Positions 53,512-62,359 of a stretch of 64,000 nt of DNA are shown one piece after another. The notes under the pieces are model-generated. The model saw only the letters and a list, made by a program, of their open reading frames with translations. It had not been told where the DNA came from and did no database searches. Position numbers and translations under genes: made by a program. Numbering within the stretch: the first letter of the stretch is position 1; every line of letters starts with the position of its first letter. The stretch lies in contig NZ_JAUQON010000009.1 in NCBI RefSeq assembly GCF_030580955.1, positions 124,001 through 188,000 of the forward strand, written 5' to 3'. The stretch is from Hymenobacter convexus. GTDB taxonomy: Bacteria; Bacteroidota; Bacteroidia; Cytophagales; Hymenobacteraceae.

Positions 53512-54755
53512 GCGGCTACTACGGACCGTCCCTCCGCCACCAGGTGGCTCTGGATAAGCCGCGGCAATAGCAGCAAGGCCCGCGACAACGGCACCGGAGC
53601 AACGGCCAGCGCGGGGCTGTGTGCCAACGCCCACTCCCAAAGCACGCCGAAGGTGGGTGCCTGCCGCAGCTGAAGCAGCACCACGCTTTCGGGCAATGCC
53701 AGGCGGGTGACCAGCGCAGCGGTTTCGGCGCCCGCACAGCCGCTCCAGCAGGCGCGCAACTGGCGGCGCAACTGCCAGCGTCGCGTCAGCTGCACGGGAT
53801 TATCGACGTGCGGCTCGCGCTGCTGCTGGCTCATTTTCAACCACTCGCTTAGCTGCCACGAGAGGCCTACCTCGACGCGGCCCTGGCGGCGGGCGGAGGT
53901 GAGAACCTGCACCCTGGGGCTGTGGCGCAGTTTCAAATCGTGCCGCCGCAGGGCCTGGCAGAGGGCTTCATCTTCCAGAAATCGGACTTCGGGCAAGCCG
54001 CCTACCTGCCGGTAGGCGCGGGCGGTAAGGGCCAAACTGGCCCCAAAATGCTGATGATGGCGCGGCCACGGGTCGGTGGGCATGGGGTCGAGCAGGCCCT
54101 CCAGCCGGGCGCAGAGTAGGTGATAGGCGGCATCGGCGGTTTGAATGCGGCGAAGCGGGTGTAACGCCGGGCCGCCCATTTCGGTGAGGATGCGGCCGCC
54201 CACAGCATCGGCACCGGCCGCTATTTCAGCCTGAATGGCGGCCAGCCAAGTGGGCGCCACGCGGGTGTCGGCGTCGGTGCTGGCGATGATGCCGTGGCGG
54301 CGGCTCACCTGTTCCAACCGGGCGCAGGCTTCGTCCATGAGCAGGCGGCGGGCCCGGCCTACGTGGGCTTTGGCGGCGGGCAGGCACAGCTCGGCCACGT
54401 GCAACACCAAATTTGGAAAACGCCGCGCCTGCCTACGCACCAAAGCCGCCGTGTGGTCAGTGCAATTGTTGGCCAGTACAATCACCTCGAAACTACCCGC
54501 CGGCCAGGGCTGGCCGTGCCAATCAACCTGCGCGGCCAGCGCCGCCAGTGTGGCGGGCAGGTTGGCCACTTCGTCCTTCGCCGGGATGATGACGCTGATG
54601 CGCAATGCGGGGTGGGGCAGCGGCAGCTGCTGGTGCAGCAGGCGCGCGCTGTGGCCCCGAAGTGGCAGTGGGAACAGCCAGTCGGCCGCTTGGGTGGGGT
54701 CGGTAGCCGTGGCCTCGCCAGCGGCGAGGAAACGGGCGGGCGTAGCGTGGTCCAT
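53508..54755 (-). CDS. Family 2 glycosyltransferase
   Basis: 415 residues from the ATG at 54755; a GTG at 54827 is the alternative. GT-A fold: ISVIIPAKDEVANLPATLAAL (nucleotide-binding opening), DxD in IIASTDADTRVAP, RHHQHFGASLALTARAYRQVGGLPEVRFLEDEALCQALRRHDLKL with the ED motif. No membrane helices, so probably cytoplasmic or peripheral. It is encoded convergently to the acyl-CoA dehydrogenase/PIG-L/methyltransferase run and probably serves the same pathway (inference). The 266-nt gap to the BamA-like gene upstream contains that gene's terminator. Confidence 0.85.
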   Translation of the reverse strand: MDHATPARFLAAGEATATDPTQAADWLFPLPLRGHSARLLHQQLPLPHPALRISVIIPAKDEVANLPATLAALAAQVDWHGQPWPAGSFEVIVLANNCTDHTAALVRRQARRFPNLVLHVAELCLPAAKAHVGRARRLLMDEACARLEQVSRRHGIIASTDADTRVAPTWLAAIQAEIAAGADAVGGRILTEMGGPALHPLRRIQTADAAYHLLCARLEGLLDPMPTDPWPRHHQHFGASLALTARAYRQVGGLPEVRFLEDEALCQALRRHDLKLRHSPRVQVLTSARRQGRVEVGLSWQLSEWLKMSQQQREPHVDNPVQLTRRWQLRRQLRACWSGCAGAETAALVTRLALPESVVLLQLRQAPTFGVLWEWALAHSPALAVAPVPLSRALLLLPRLIQSHLVAEGRSVVAA

Positions 54756-54960
54756 TGAACCGGTGTACGCCGGCTTTTCCGAAAGGATAAGGCCCAGCTT
54801 AGCGTTATCATGAGGTGGCTCAGCCACTGAGCAGGATTAGCTACTCATTATAAATGCCTTACCTCATGCCAAACGCGGCGCTTATTGGAACTTGTTTTTT
54901 GCATAATAATCTCCCTTGGCAGCGCAACAATTCAAGCCCACAGCTCGAAGTATAATGCAC

Positions 54961-55000
54961 AAAAAAAGCCCTCCTCGAATCGTCGAGAAGGGCTTTCTAT
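54961..55000 (-). terminator. Terminator of the BamA/TamA-like gene
   Basis: Arms AGCCCTCCTCGA (54967-54978) and TCGAGAAGGGCT (54983-54994) pair with one mismatch; the minus-strand read continues into TTTTTTT. Confidence 0.82.
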
Positions 55001-55021
55001 ACTTCTATACTATTGAAGCTT

Positions 55022-56281
55022 CTAGAAGGCTTCGCCGATGGCAAATAAAATACCCGGCGAGCTGCCCGAGCCAGCGGCGTAGTCGAGGCGCAGATTCACC
55101 CGGTCGCGGCGGATAAAGTTGAAGCGAATACCGGCACCGCCGGCGTACTTCGTGTCGTTCAGGGCAAATTTGTCGATGTAGTTGTTTACGTTGCCGACGC
55201 CGCCAAACACGGCCCCATCAAACCGGCTCAACACGCTGCCGCCGTTGGGAAACAACTTATGCCGAATTTCGGCCTGAAACATCACCATCTGGCGGTCGCG
55301 GTAGCGCTGCTCGTAGATGCCGCGCAGCAGGTTGGCGTTGTCATAGAGCACGCCACCCAGGTTGGCCCCGATGCCGGCCAACTCCCGGAACGGCACGTCG
55401 CCGGTGTGGAACTGCCCCAGAAACTGCAGCGCCAGAATGGTACGGTTGGAACCGACGGGCTGGAAGTGACGCGCATCGAGCTGGTAGCGCACGAAGCGGT
55501 AATCCGAACCCAGGCCAGTGCCGTTGAACATCACGCTGGCGTCGAGCAGGTCGCCTTTAAAGGCAGCCAGCGGCACGTCGCGCGTGTCGAGGGTCAGCAC
55601 CGGGCCCAGGCCCGAAATGCGCGTGTTCTGGCGCTCACGCTCGGTAAGGCGCGGGTCGCGGTACACGAAGCTGGTCTGGCTGCCGTCCACGGTTTTGCCG
55701 TCAAACTTCAGGTCGCTGATGCTGGTGTAGCGGTACTGCGCGCCAAAAAACAGCTTGGGCGCAATCTGCTTTTGAATGCGCTGGTTGATGATAAAGAGCT
55801 TGTAGGCCGTGGGCGACTCGTCGGAAGTGGCCGTGTTTGGGCCCTTGCCGTAGTAATACAGCAGAATGTCGTAGGCACTGATTTCACCGTTGAGGTAGAA
55901 TTTCTCGCCCGGCGTGTACACCGTGTGCACCAGCTGCAGCAGCGACTGGCCCTTGGTGGTTGTCCAGTACTGGAGGCGGGCATTGGATGGCCGGGTGAGG
56001 GTATCGCTGGAAAACCGGCCGCTGAGCAACGCGCCCAATCCGTAGCCCAGGCCGGTTTCGGCCTGGTAAAACAGCACCGGAATGGGCAGCAGGCTAAGGT
56101 TGCCGTTCTTGCCCAACTGGCCAAACGACTTGGTGCCCATGGCCTGCGCCGGAGCCCGAGTGGCCAGCGGCGCCAGGCCGGAACCGGGAGCAGTGTAAAC
56201 GGAGTCGGGAGGAGCGGCCGGCTGAGCGGCGGCGGTGAAAGCCAGCCCGGTCAGAAGCAGGGCTGCGAGAGAAAAGCGCAT
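55022..56281 (-). CDS. BamA/TamA-family outer-membrane protein (surface antigen-like)
   Basis: 419 residues from the ATG at 56281 (MRFSLAALLLTGLAFTAAAQ); the frame extends to 56356 but that part is not needed. After the signal peptide the barrel region has LLPIPVLFYQAETGLGYGLGALLSGRFSSD, YFLNGEISAYDILLYYYGKG-like strands, GLGPVLTLDTRDVPLAAFKGDLLDASVMF, RYQLDARHFQPV and GGAGIRFNFIRRDRVNLRLDYAAGSGSSPGILFAIGEAF, the bacterial surface antigen (D15) pattern. No POTRA domains are present, so it is a short member, not BamA itself. Confidence 0.83.
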   Translation of the reverse strand: MRFSLAALLLTGLAFTAAAQPAAPPDSVYTAPGSGLAPLATRAPAQAMGTKSFGQLGKNGNLSLLPIPVLFYQAETGLGYGLGALLSGRFSSDTLTRPSNARLQYWTTTKGQSLLQLVHTVYTPGEKFYLNGEISAYDILLYYYGKGPNTATSDESPTAYKLFIINQRIQKQIAPKLFFGAQYRYTSISDLKFDGKTVDGSQTSFVYRDPRLTERERQNTRISGLGPVLTLDTRDVPLAAFKGDLLDASVMFNGTGLGSDYRFVRYQLDARHFQPVGSNRTILALQFLGQFHTGDVPFRELAGIGANLGGVLYDNANLLRGIYEQRYRDRQMVMFQAEIRHKLFPNGGSVLSRFDGAVFGGVGNVNNYIDKFALNDTKYAGGAGIRFNFIRRDRVNLRLDYAAGSGSSPGILFAIGEAF

Positions 56282-56364
56282 GGGAGCAGCGGGTGAATAA
56301 CGGATGAATTGCCCTATCAACGGATTCCGGCGCGCTACGGTTGGAACCCGGCCCATTGTCCTGC

Positions 56365-56685
56365 TTATTCTTCTACCCGCAACCGCTTCAGCACCTTGCC
56401 TTGACCGATGTGCTCGGCCACCAGTTCGGCGGCGTCGGCGGGGCGCACGTTGCCGTACACGGTTCCCTCGGGATACACGATGAGGGCGGCGCCAGGGCCT
56501 TTTTTACAGTCGCGGCACAGGTCGAGGCAGTCGCAGGTTTGCACCTGGGTGCGCTGTTTGTGGCCGTCAACCACCTGCTTTTTCAGGCCTTGGTGCTTTA
56601 GCTCTTTTTTCAGAGCTTTAGCCACGTCCTCCCCTACCCCGGATTTTTGGTTGGTGCAGACGAAGAGGCGGCGGGAGGTGCTCAT
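56365..56685 (-). CDS. Thioredoxin-like [2Fe-2S] ferredoxin-type protein
   Basis: 106 residues from the ATG at 56685 (MSTSRRLFVCTNQKSGVGEDVAKALKKELKHQGL); the open frame reaches 56811 but includes repeat DNA. The cluster-binding cysteines are C in VCTNQ, then C-D-C-L-D-L-C-R-D-C, then the domain end GPGAALIVYPEGTVYGNVRPADAAELVAEHI. This is the thioredoxin-like ferredoxin fold found in NuoE-type subunits and free (2Fe-2S) proteins. Electron partner unknown. A long palindrome separates it from the ArsR gene upstream. Confidence 0.85.
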   Translation of the reverse strand: MSTSRRLFVCTNQKSGVGEDVAKALKKELKHQGLKKQVVDGHKQRTQVQTCDCLDLCRDCKKGPGAALIVYPEGTVYGNVRPADAAELVAEHIGQGKVLKRLRVEE

Positions 56686-56712
56686 GGGGAAGAGGGAAAT
56701 TTGAATAGAAAA

Positions 56713-56818
56713 GAACGTCATGCTGAGCGCAGCCGAAGCATCTCTACTGCTGTAGTAATCCTTTCGATTGGGGTAGTGTTGCGGTAGAGATGCTTCGGCT
56801 ACGCTCAGCATGACGTTC
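56713..56818. repeat. Long palindrome between ferredoxin-like and ArsR genes
   Basis: Arms 56713-56750 and 56781-56818 match with two mismatches; core ATGCTGAGCGCAGCCGAAGC on the left and ATGCTGAGCGTAGCCGAAGC implied by the right. Confidence 0.92.
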
Positions 56819-56843
56819 CAATGCGTTCCGTTAAGACTACCGC

Positions 56844-57233
56844 CTACAGCGGGCCGTGCCAGTGCCGGTTTTGCAGCTTATACGCGGCCAGTTCGCGGTT
56901 CGACCACAGGGTTTGGTATATCTGCTGGTCGCGCAGGAGCTGGGGGTCTTTTTCCATAAAGCCGAGCAGCTCCTGTAGCAATTCGGCCGCCTCTTCTTTC
57001 AGGAAGTAGTACATCCAGTTGTCGAGCCGCCGCACGTTCACCAAACCTGCATTCTTCAAGTACGATAATTGCCGGCTGGTTTTGGTTTGGGTGAAATCGA
57101 GCACCTGCTCTAGGTCGGCCACCACCATTTCCCGGTTGCGCCACAGCAAATGCAGGATGCGGACGCGGCTTTCGTCGCCCAACGATTTAAAAAGTTGTTG
57201 CCCAAAAGCAACCGTGAAATGTTTCAAGCGCAT
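56844..57233 (-). CDS. ArsR-family winged-helix regulator
   Basis: 129 residues. Winged helix: LFKSLGDESRVRILHLLWRNREMVVADLEQVLDFTQTKTSRQLSYLKNAGLVNVRRLDNWMYYFL. Helix alpha5 after it is long (EEAAELLQELLGFMEKDPQLLRDQQIYQTLWSNRELAAYKL). No CxC metal motif, so it is unlikely to sense arsenite. It is encoded away from the small CarboxypepD_reg gene across a 101-nt promoter region with -7 elements facing both ways (57277-57284 minus, 57309-57316 plus). Confidence 0.9.
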   Translation of the reverse strand: MRLKHFTVAFGQQLFKSLGDESRVRILHLLWRNREMVVADLEQVLDFTQTKTSRQLSYLKNAGLVNVRRLDNWMYYFLKEEAAELLQELLGFMEKDPQLLRDQQIYQTLWSNRELAAYKLQNRHWHGPL

Positions 57234-57276
57234 CTGCTGTCTGGATGAAGGGACGGGCGCCCCGTGTTCTTCCGCC

Positions 57277-57284
57277 CAAAGTTA
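57277..57284 (-). promoter_or_regulatory. -7 promoter element of the ArsR gene
   Basis: CAAAGTTA on the plus strand, TAACTTTG on the coding strand, 44 nt from the ATG. Confidence 0.5.
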
Positions 57285-57308
57285 CCGTCGGCCCCGCCCC
57301 CGCAGCCG

Positions 57309-57316
57309 TATATTTG
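57309..57316 (+). promoter_or_regulatory. -7 promoter element of the small CarboxypepD_reg gene
   Basis: TATATTTG, a perfect TAnnTTTG, 18 nt before the ATG at 57335. Confidence 0.55.
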
Positions 57317-57334
57317 TCTACTTGACTCCCGAAC

Positions 57335-58021
57335 ATGCCTGATTTCTTGCGCTTTCGTCGCTTTTCCCTCTTTTTTGCCGTGGCCCTGCTGGGTACGCTG
57401 CTGCTGGCGGCTCCGTCGGCGCACGCGCAGGGCAAGCGCAAAATCATTCAGTTTACCGGCATTGTGGCCACCGGCGACAGCCTGCTGGGCGTGCCCGGTG
57501 CCACCATTTACGTGCCCAAGGCCGGGCGCGGCACCTCGTCCAACGTCTACGGCTACTTCTCGATGGCTGTGCTGGCCGGCGACAGTATCGTCATTCGCTC
57601 GCTGGGCTACGCCAACTACACCGTCGTCATTCCGCCCGACTACCAGCGCCAGAGCTACTCCGTGGTCATTTCGCTGGTGGAAGATGCTACCATGCTGGGC
57701 GAGGTCCGGGTGTTTCCTTACACCACCGAGCGCGACTTCAAGAAGGCGTTTCTGGCCCTGCGCCTGCCCACCGAGAAAGGCAGCGCCGCTGCCGACAACC
57801 TGAACCAGGAGCTGATGGCGCGCATTTTCCGCACCCAGCCCATGGGCGCGGTGGCCAACTTCCGCCAAACCATGCAGAACCAGCAGTACAACCAGGATGT
57901 GCGCGCTGGCTTCGGCCCCAGCACCTACGCCAACAACCCGCTACTCAACCCCTTCAGCTGGCTGAAGCTGGTACAGCAGGTGAAAAACGGCGAGTTCAAG
58001 AAAAAATATAACGACGACTAA
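57335..58021 (+). CDS. Secreted CarboxypepD_reg-like protein
   Basis: 228 residues. Signal peptide to SAHAQ (about residue 32), CarboxypepD_reg domain (IIQFTGIVATGDSLLGVPGATIYVPKAGRGTSSNVYGYFSMAVLAGDSIVIRSLGYANYTVVIPPDYQRQSYSVVISLVEDATMLGEVRVFPYTTERDF). A 110-residue polar tail follows (MGAVANFRQTMQNQQYNQDVRAGFGPSTYANNPLLNPFSWLKLVQQVKNGEFKKKYNDD). No barrel follows, so it is not a receptor. Proteins of this layout are common in Cytophagales, role unknown. Divergent from the ArsR gene. Confidence 0.88.
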   Translation: MPDFLRFRRFSLFFAVALLGTLLLAAPSAHAQGKRKIIQFTGIVATGDSLLGVPGATIYVPKAGRGTSSNVYGYFSMAVLAGDSIVIRSLGYANYTVVIPPDYQRQSYSVVISLVEDATMLGEVRVFPYTTERDFKKAFLALRLPTEKGSAAADNLNQELMARIFRTQPMGAVANFRQTMQNQQYNQDVRAGFGPSTYANNPLLNPFSWLKLVQQVKNGEFKKKYNDD

Positions 58022-58117
58022 TGCCTGGTTGGCAGCGGGGCGGCAGAAATAAAAGGCCAACTTCTGCCCAACATTTGGGGTAAAGCATGGGTTATTACCC
58101 GGCTTTATTTCAATTAC

Positions 58118-59491
58118 ATGGACACGAATCTTCCCGCTTCGGCGCACCCGCGCGTGGTTATCATCGGCTGCGGTTTTGGGGGCCTGCGCCTGGCCAAAGC
58201 CCTGCGCAAGGCGCCGGTGCAGGTGGTGGTCATCGACCGCAACAACTACCACAACTTCCAGCCGCTGCTCTACCAGGTAGCCACTGGCGCGCTGGAGGCC
58301 GACAGCATTGCGTATCCGATTCGGAAGATTTTTGCGGGCCAGAAGAACTTCTTCTACCGCATGGCCGACGTGCACCGTGTGGACCCGGCCTCGAACACGG
58401 TGATTACCAGCGTGGGCGATATCCGCTACGACTACTTAGTGCTGGCCACGGGCTCGCTCACCAATTTCTTCGGGCTGGAGAGCATTGAACGCAACGCCAT
58501 GCAAATCAAGAGCATTCCGAATGCCCTGAACCTGCGCAGCTTCATTTTCCAGAATTTCGAGAAAGCCCTCCTCACCGAAAATCCGGAGGAGCGGCAGGCC
58601 CTGCTCAACATTGTAGTAGTGGGCGGCGGGCCTACCGGCGTGGAAATCAGCGGCTCGCTGGCCGAAATGCGCAAGCACGTGCTGCCCAAAGACTATCCGG
58701 AGCTGGACCTGCAACACATGCAGATTTTTCTGGTTGAAGCCGGGCCGGCGCTGCTCGGGCCCATGTCGCCGGCCTCGCAGGCCGACGCCAAGCGCTACCT
58801 CGACGAGCTGGGCGTGAAGGTGATGCTGAACACGTCCATCAAAAATTTTGAAGACAACCGGGCTTACTATTCTGATACCGATTTCATTGCCACCGAAAAC
58901 CTGGTGTGGGCCGCCGGCGTGAACGGCGCCGAAGTGCCCGGCCTACCCGCCGATGCCGTGACGCGCAACAAGCGCATCACCGTGAACCGCTGGAACCAGG
59001 TGCAAGGCCTGAGCAACGTTTTCGCCATCGGCGACGTGGCCAACATGGTGACCGACGACATGCCCCGCGGCCTGCCCATGCTGGCGCCCGTGGCCCAGCA
59101 GCACGCCGACCATCTGGCCGAGAACCTGCAGCGCATCCTGCGCGGCGAAAAGCCCACGGATTTCGTGTACAACAACAAGGGCTCAATGGCCATTGTGAGC
59201 CGAAACAAGGCCGTGGTCGACCTGCCCAGGAACGTGCATTTTAATGGCTTCTTCGGCTGGGCCACCTGGCTTTTCGTGCACCTGATGACGCTGGTGGGCT
59301 TCCGCAATAAGGTAGTGGCCTTCATCGACTGGGCCTTCAGCTACTTCAGCACTGACCAGGCCCTGCGCCTCATTATCCGGCCCTTCAGCCGGCGCGATGT
59401 GAAGGACGACAAAGGCAAGAAGAGTGCCGAGCACCGCACCGCCACGCCCGAGTATAATCCCACGCCACCGGCCATTCAAACGCCGGTGTAG
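58118..59491 (+). CDS. ndh: Type II NADH dehydrogenase (NDH-2)
   Basis: 457 residues. FAD site VVIIGCGFGGLRLAKALRKAPVQVVVIDRNNYHNFQPLLYQVATG and NADH site NIVVVGGGPTGVEISGSLAEM. The AQQHADHLAENLQRIL and NKGSMAIVSRNKAVVDLPRNVHFNGFFGWATWLFVHLMTLVGFRNKV segments are typical of NDH-2, ending with an amphipathic membrane-binding helix. It oxidises NADH without pumping protons, an alternative to complex I, several subunits of which are also in this window. A palindrome-terminator follows. Confidence 0.94.
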   Translation: MDTNLPASAHPRVVIIGCGFGGLRLAKALRKAPVQVVVIDRNNYHNFQPLLYQVATGALEADSIAYPIRKIFAGQKNFFYRMADVHRVDPASNTVITSVGDIRYDYLVLATGSLTNFFGLESIERNAMQIKSIPNALNLRSFIFQNFEKALLTENPEERQALLNIVVVGGGPTGVEISGSLAEMRKHVLPKDYPELDLQHMQIFLVEAGPALLGPMSPASQADAKRYLDELGVKVMLNTSIKNFEDNRAYYSDTDFIATENLVWAAGVNGAEVPGLPADAVTRNKRITVNRWNQVQGLSNVFAIGDVANMVTDDMPRGLPMLAPVAQQHADHLAENLQRILRGEKPTDFVYNNKGSMAIVSRNKAVVDLPRNVHFNGFFGWATWLFVHLMTLVGFRNKVVAFIDWAFSYFSTDQALRLIIRPFSRRDVKDDKGKKSAEHRTATPEYNPTPPAIQTPV

Positions 59492-59512
59492 GGCAGCCGA
59501 TTAGCATAAAAT

Positions 59513-59612
59513 AAGGCCGTCCTGCTGAGCGTAGCCGAAGCATCTCTACCGCGTAAGTAATTAATTACTGCAGCACGTGAGATGCTTCGGCTGCGCTCAG
59601 CAGGACGGCCTT
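59513..59612. repeat. Long palindrome with altered outer arms between convergent genes
   Basis: Arms 59513-59546 and 59579-59612 match with one mismatch. The outer part reads AAGGCCGTCCTGCTGAGCG instead of the usual GAACGTCATGCTGAGCG, changed on both arms alike, and the right side ends in TTTT, so this copy may terminate ndh. Confidence 0.92.
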
Positions 59613-59630
59613 TTAGCTATCTGATATTCC

Positions 59631-60911
59631 TTACTTACCCGGCCCGGCCACCACCGTCTGCATGGCAACTGGCGAGAGGTATTCCTGCGCCAGCGCCTGC
59701 AGGGTCGCGGCATCCGTGCTTTCGGTCTGTTGCACGAATTCGGTGTAGTAATCTGCCGGCAGGCCTAGGAAAACCAGGTTTTTATACTTGTCGCACTGCT
59801 CAAAAACCGTGGACAGTTCGTTAGCAAACTTGCCCAGAATGTAGCTTTTCACGGTTTCTAGCTCTTCTGCCGGAATGAGCTCTTCCTGCAGGCGGCGCAG
59901 TTCCATCTCGATTTCGCTCACCGCGAAGTCGGCGCTTTCGCCCTTCACATCAGTGCCGATGACGAGTGAGGTGCCCTGTTCCCGCGGGGCTACGCTGGCA
60001 TAGATGCCGTAAGTCAATCCCTTGTCTTCGCGGATGTTGCGCATCAGGCGCGAACCGAAGTAGCCACCCAGCACATTCACTAGCAGTTTGAGGCGGTGGG
60101 TGTCGGGGTGCGTGGGGCTGGGCCACAGCCGGCCCATGCGGATGGACGCCTGCAGGCTGCCCGCCACCGGTACCCGGCTCGGCGCGCCCGGCGCAAAATC
60201 CGGCTGCCCGGCCGCAGCCCGCGCTGCCAGAGCCACCCCTGCCAGCCCTGTACTGAAAGCATCGGCCACTAGGGCCTGCTCGGCAGCCACGTCGCCGCAC
60301 AGGAAGATTTCGGCATTGGCCAGCCCGTAGGCCGCGTGGTGAAACGCCCGCGCCTCGTCGGCCGTGACGGCCTGGTAGGCGTCGGCATCAAAGGCGCGGC
60401 CGTAGGGCGTTTCGGCCCCAAAGAGCAACTCGTTGAAACGCTCAGAAGCCAGGAAGCTGGTTTTCTGGCGCTCCACGCGCACGTTCTGGATGGTGCGGGT
60501 TTTGAGCTGCTGCAACTCGTCGGCCGAGAAGGCGGGGTTCTGAATTACGTCCATCACCAGCGGCAGCAGCGCCGGCAGGTGGCGCGTGAGGCAGTACAGC
60601 GTGAGCGTGGAGCGGTCGAAACCGGCGTCGCACTCCAGCGACGCGCCGTAAAAGGCCACTTCGTCGGCAATCTGGCGGGCGGTGCGGGTGGTGGTGCCCT
60701 CCAGCAGCATGCGGGCCGTGAGCGAGGCCAAGCCGGGCTTGGGCTCGGCCAGTTTGCCGGCCCGGAACACGGCTTGCAGGCGCACCACCGGCTGGGCGTC
60801 GTTGGCCAGCACGTGCAGGCGGGCGCCGCTGGGCAGGGCCTGCACCGCAGCGGGGGGCAGCGCCACGCGGGCCAGGGGTTGAACGGGAGGAGCTAGGGTG
60901 CGGTCAAGCAT
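59631..60911 (-). CDS. M16-family peptidase-like protein lacking the zinc motif
   Basis: 426 residues. M16 fold: VLANDAQPVVRLQAVFRAGKLAEPKPGLASLTARMLLEGTTTRTARQI at the front, RNIREDKGLTYGIYASVAPREQG with the conserved Arg/Tyr pair near the end, and FLGLPADYYTEFVQQ. The expected HxxEH zinc motif is replaced by SLTAR in the aligned place, so the protein cannot bind zinc there. It looks like the non-catalytic subunit of a two-subunit M16 peptidase (PepM16B/beta-type); the active partner is not in the window. No signal peptide. Confidence 0.85.
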   Translation of the reverse strand: MLDRTLAPPVQPLARVALPPAAVQALPSGARLHVLANDAQPVVRLQAVFRAGKLAEPKPGLASLTARMLLEGTTTRTARQIADEVAFYGASLECDAGFDRSTLTLYCLTRHLPALLPLVMDVIQNPAFSADELQQLKTRTIQNVRVERQKTSFLASERFNELLFGAETPYGRAFDADAYQAVTADEARAFHHAAYGLANAEIFLCGDVAAEQALVADAFSTGLAGVALAARAAAGQPDFAPGAPSRVPVAGSLQASIRMGRLWPSPTHPDTHRLKLLVNVLGGYFGSRLMRNIREDKGLTYGIYASVAPREQGTSLVIGTDVKGESADFAVSEIEMELRRLQEELIPAEELETVKSYILGKFANELSTVFEQCDKYKNLVFLGLPADYYTEFVQQTESTDAATLQALAQEYLSPVAMQTVVAGPGK

Positions 60912-60954
60912 TTGCAGGAATCGAAAATCGATGAGAATGAAATGAATAGAAAAA

Positions 60955-61061
60955 GAACGTCATGCTGAGCGCAGCCGAAGCATCTCTCCCGCAATAGTAA
61001 ACCCTGTCGATTGGGTTACTGTTGCGGTAGAGATGCTTCGGCTGCGCTCAGCATGACGTTC
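60955..61061. repeat. Long palindrome between the M16-like and porV genes
   Basis: Arms 60955-60994 and 61022-61061 match in 39 of 40 positions; loop 27 nt. Core ATGCTGAGCGCAGCCGAAGC. Confidence 0.94.
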
Positions 61062-61086
61062 GGTTGATTGCAATCAACCCAGCCGT

Positions 61087-62310
61087 TTAGTTCGAGGGCG
61101 TGTCGCCGCTGGTGCCACCGGCGCCGTTCTCGTCGAAGGCGTCGGCCAGCTTGTTCAGGTTGAAGTGCAACGACACCCGAATGGTTTGGGCCAGCGGGTT
61201 GTTTTGCGAATTGTTGCCGGTGGGCACCAGGTAGGTGCCATCGATGCCGAACACCTGGTAGCGCACACCCAAGCCCAGGCTCACGTACTGGCGGTCACCT
61301 TTTTTTGGGGCTTCGTAGAAGTAGCCGCCGCGCGCATACAACAGGTCGTTGTAGTTGTATTCCAGACCCGTCGAGAGGTTAATTTCGCTCAGCTCTTCCT
61401 TGAAGCCGCCCGGCGCATCATGAAACGAAGAGAAGATGGCCCCTACAATGGGCTGGTTATTACGCTCCACGTTGATAGCCTTGATGCGCGGGTCGTTCTG
61501 GCTCACACCGTCCTCGTAGTACGGCGAGGGCACCAGCAGCTTCGTGGCGTCGAACACCAGCGTGATTTTGTTGTACTGGTCGATTTCGCGCGTGAGGGCC
61601 GTACCCAGCTTCAGCTGCGTGGGCAGAAAGCTCGGGTTGGTGGGGTCCGAGTAGGTCATCTTGTTGCCGATGTTCGAAATCGTGCCCCCGAAGGCGATGT
61701 TATACAGGCCCGTGCCAATGGTCACGTCCTTGTGATAGTACGCGCCCAGGTCGACGGCCACCGACTGGCCGGGCTTGGCATCGCTGCTGCCAATGGCCCC
61801 GATAAGGTTGGAGCGGATGTAGCGCGCCGAAGCGCCCACGCCGAAATTATCGGTCAGCTGCAAGCCGTACGATACCGTGAGGGCGTATTCCTTGGGGTTG
61901 AAGGAACCATTGGGTAGGTTCTGGCCGTCGCGGTAGTCGATATTACCCAGGTCGAAGTACATGAGCGAGGCACCGAAGGCCGAGCGCTGGCCCACCTTGG
62001 CGTAGCCCGAGAGGTACGACAGGCTCATGTCGTCGGTGATGTTGCGCAGCCAAGGCGAATACGACATCGACACGCCGTACTTGTACTGCTCGAAGCCCAG
62101 TTTGCCCGGGTTGAAGTAGGCCGAGTTGGCATCGGGCGACGTGGCCACGCCGGCCTCGCCCATGCCCGAAGCGCGGGCGTCGGGGCTGAGGGTAAGAATG
62201 GGCACGGCCGTGGTGATGGCGTGGGGGTCGAGCTGGGCGTGGGCCGTGCCGGCCGAGGCCAACAAGCTGGCAACCAGCGCCAGGCGCGAACGGGAAACGA
62301 GTGACTGCAT
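61087..62310 (-). CDS. porV: Type IX secretion outer-membrane protein PorV (LptO)
   Basis: 407 residues from the ATG at 62310 (MQSLVSRSRLALVASLLASAGTAHAQ); an ATG at 62331 is also in frame. PorV hallmarks: TAVPILTLSPDARASGMGEAGVATSPDANSAYFNPGKLGF, SMSYSPWLRNITDDMSLSYLSGYAKV, RYIRSNLIG, NLSTGLEYNYNDLLYARGGYFYE and GLGVRYQVFGIDGTYLVP. It shuttles cargo C-terminal domains to the sortase PorU. The gene lies 49 nt after porU on the same strand, the usual T9SS pairing. Two T9SS cargo proteins are encoded at 30052-32613 and 37898-39232. Confidence 0.95.
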   Translation of the reverse strand: MQSLVSRSRLALVASLLASAGTAHAQLDPHAITTAVPILTLSPDARASGMGEAGVATSPDANSAYFNPGKLGFEQYKYGVSMSYSPWLRNITDDMSLSYLSGYAKVGQRSAFGASLMYFDLGNIDYRDGQNLPNGSFNPKEYALTVSYGLQLTDNFGVGASARYIRSNLIGAIGSSDAKPGQSVAVDLGAYYHKDVTIGTGLYNIAFGGTISNIGNKMTYSDPTNPSFLPTQLKLGTALTREIDQYNKITLVFDATKLLVPSPYYEDGVSQNDPRIKAINVERNNQPIVGAIFSSFHDAPGGFKEELSEINLSTGLEYNYNDLLYARGGYFYEAPKKGDRQYVSLGLGVRYQVFGIDGTYLVPTGNNSQNNPLAQTIRVSLHFNLNKLADAFDENGAGGTSGDTPSN

Positions 62311-62359
62311 ACTGGTGGGAGAAAAGGCCATTGGCGGCCCGGGCGCAAATAAAAACGGA

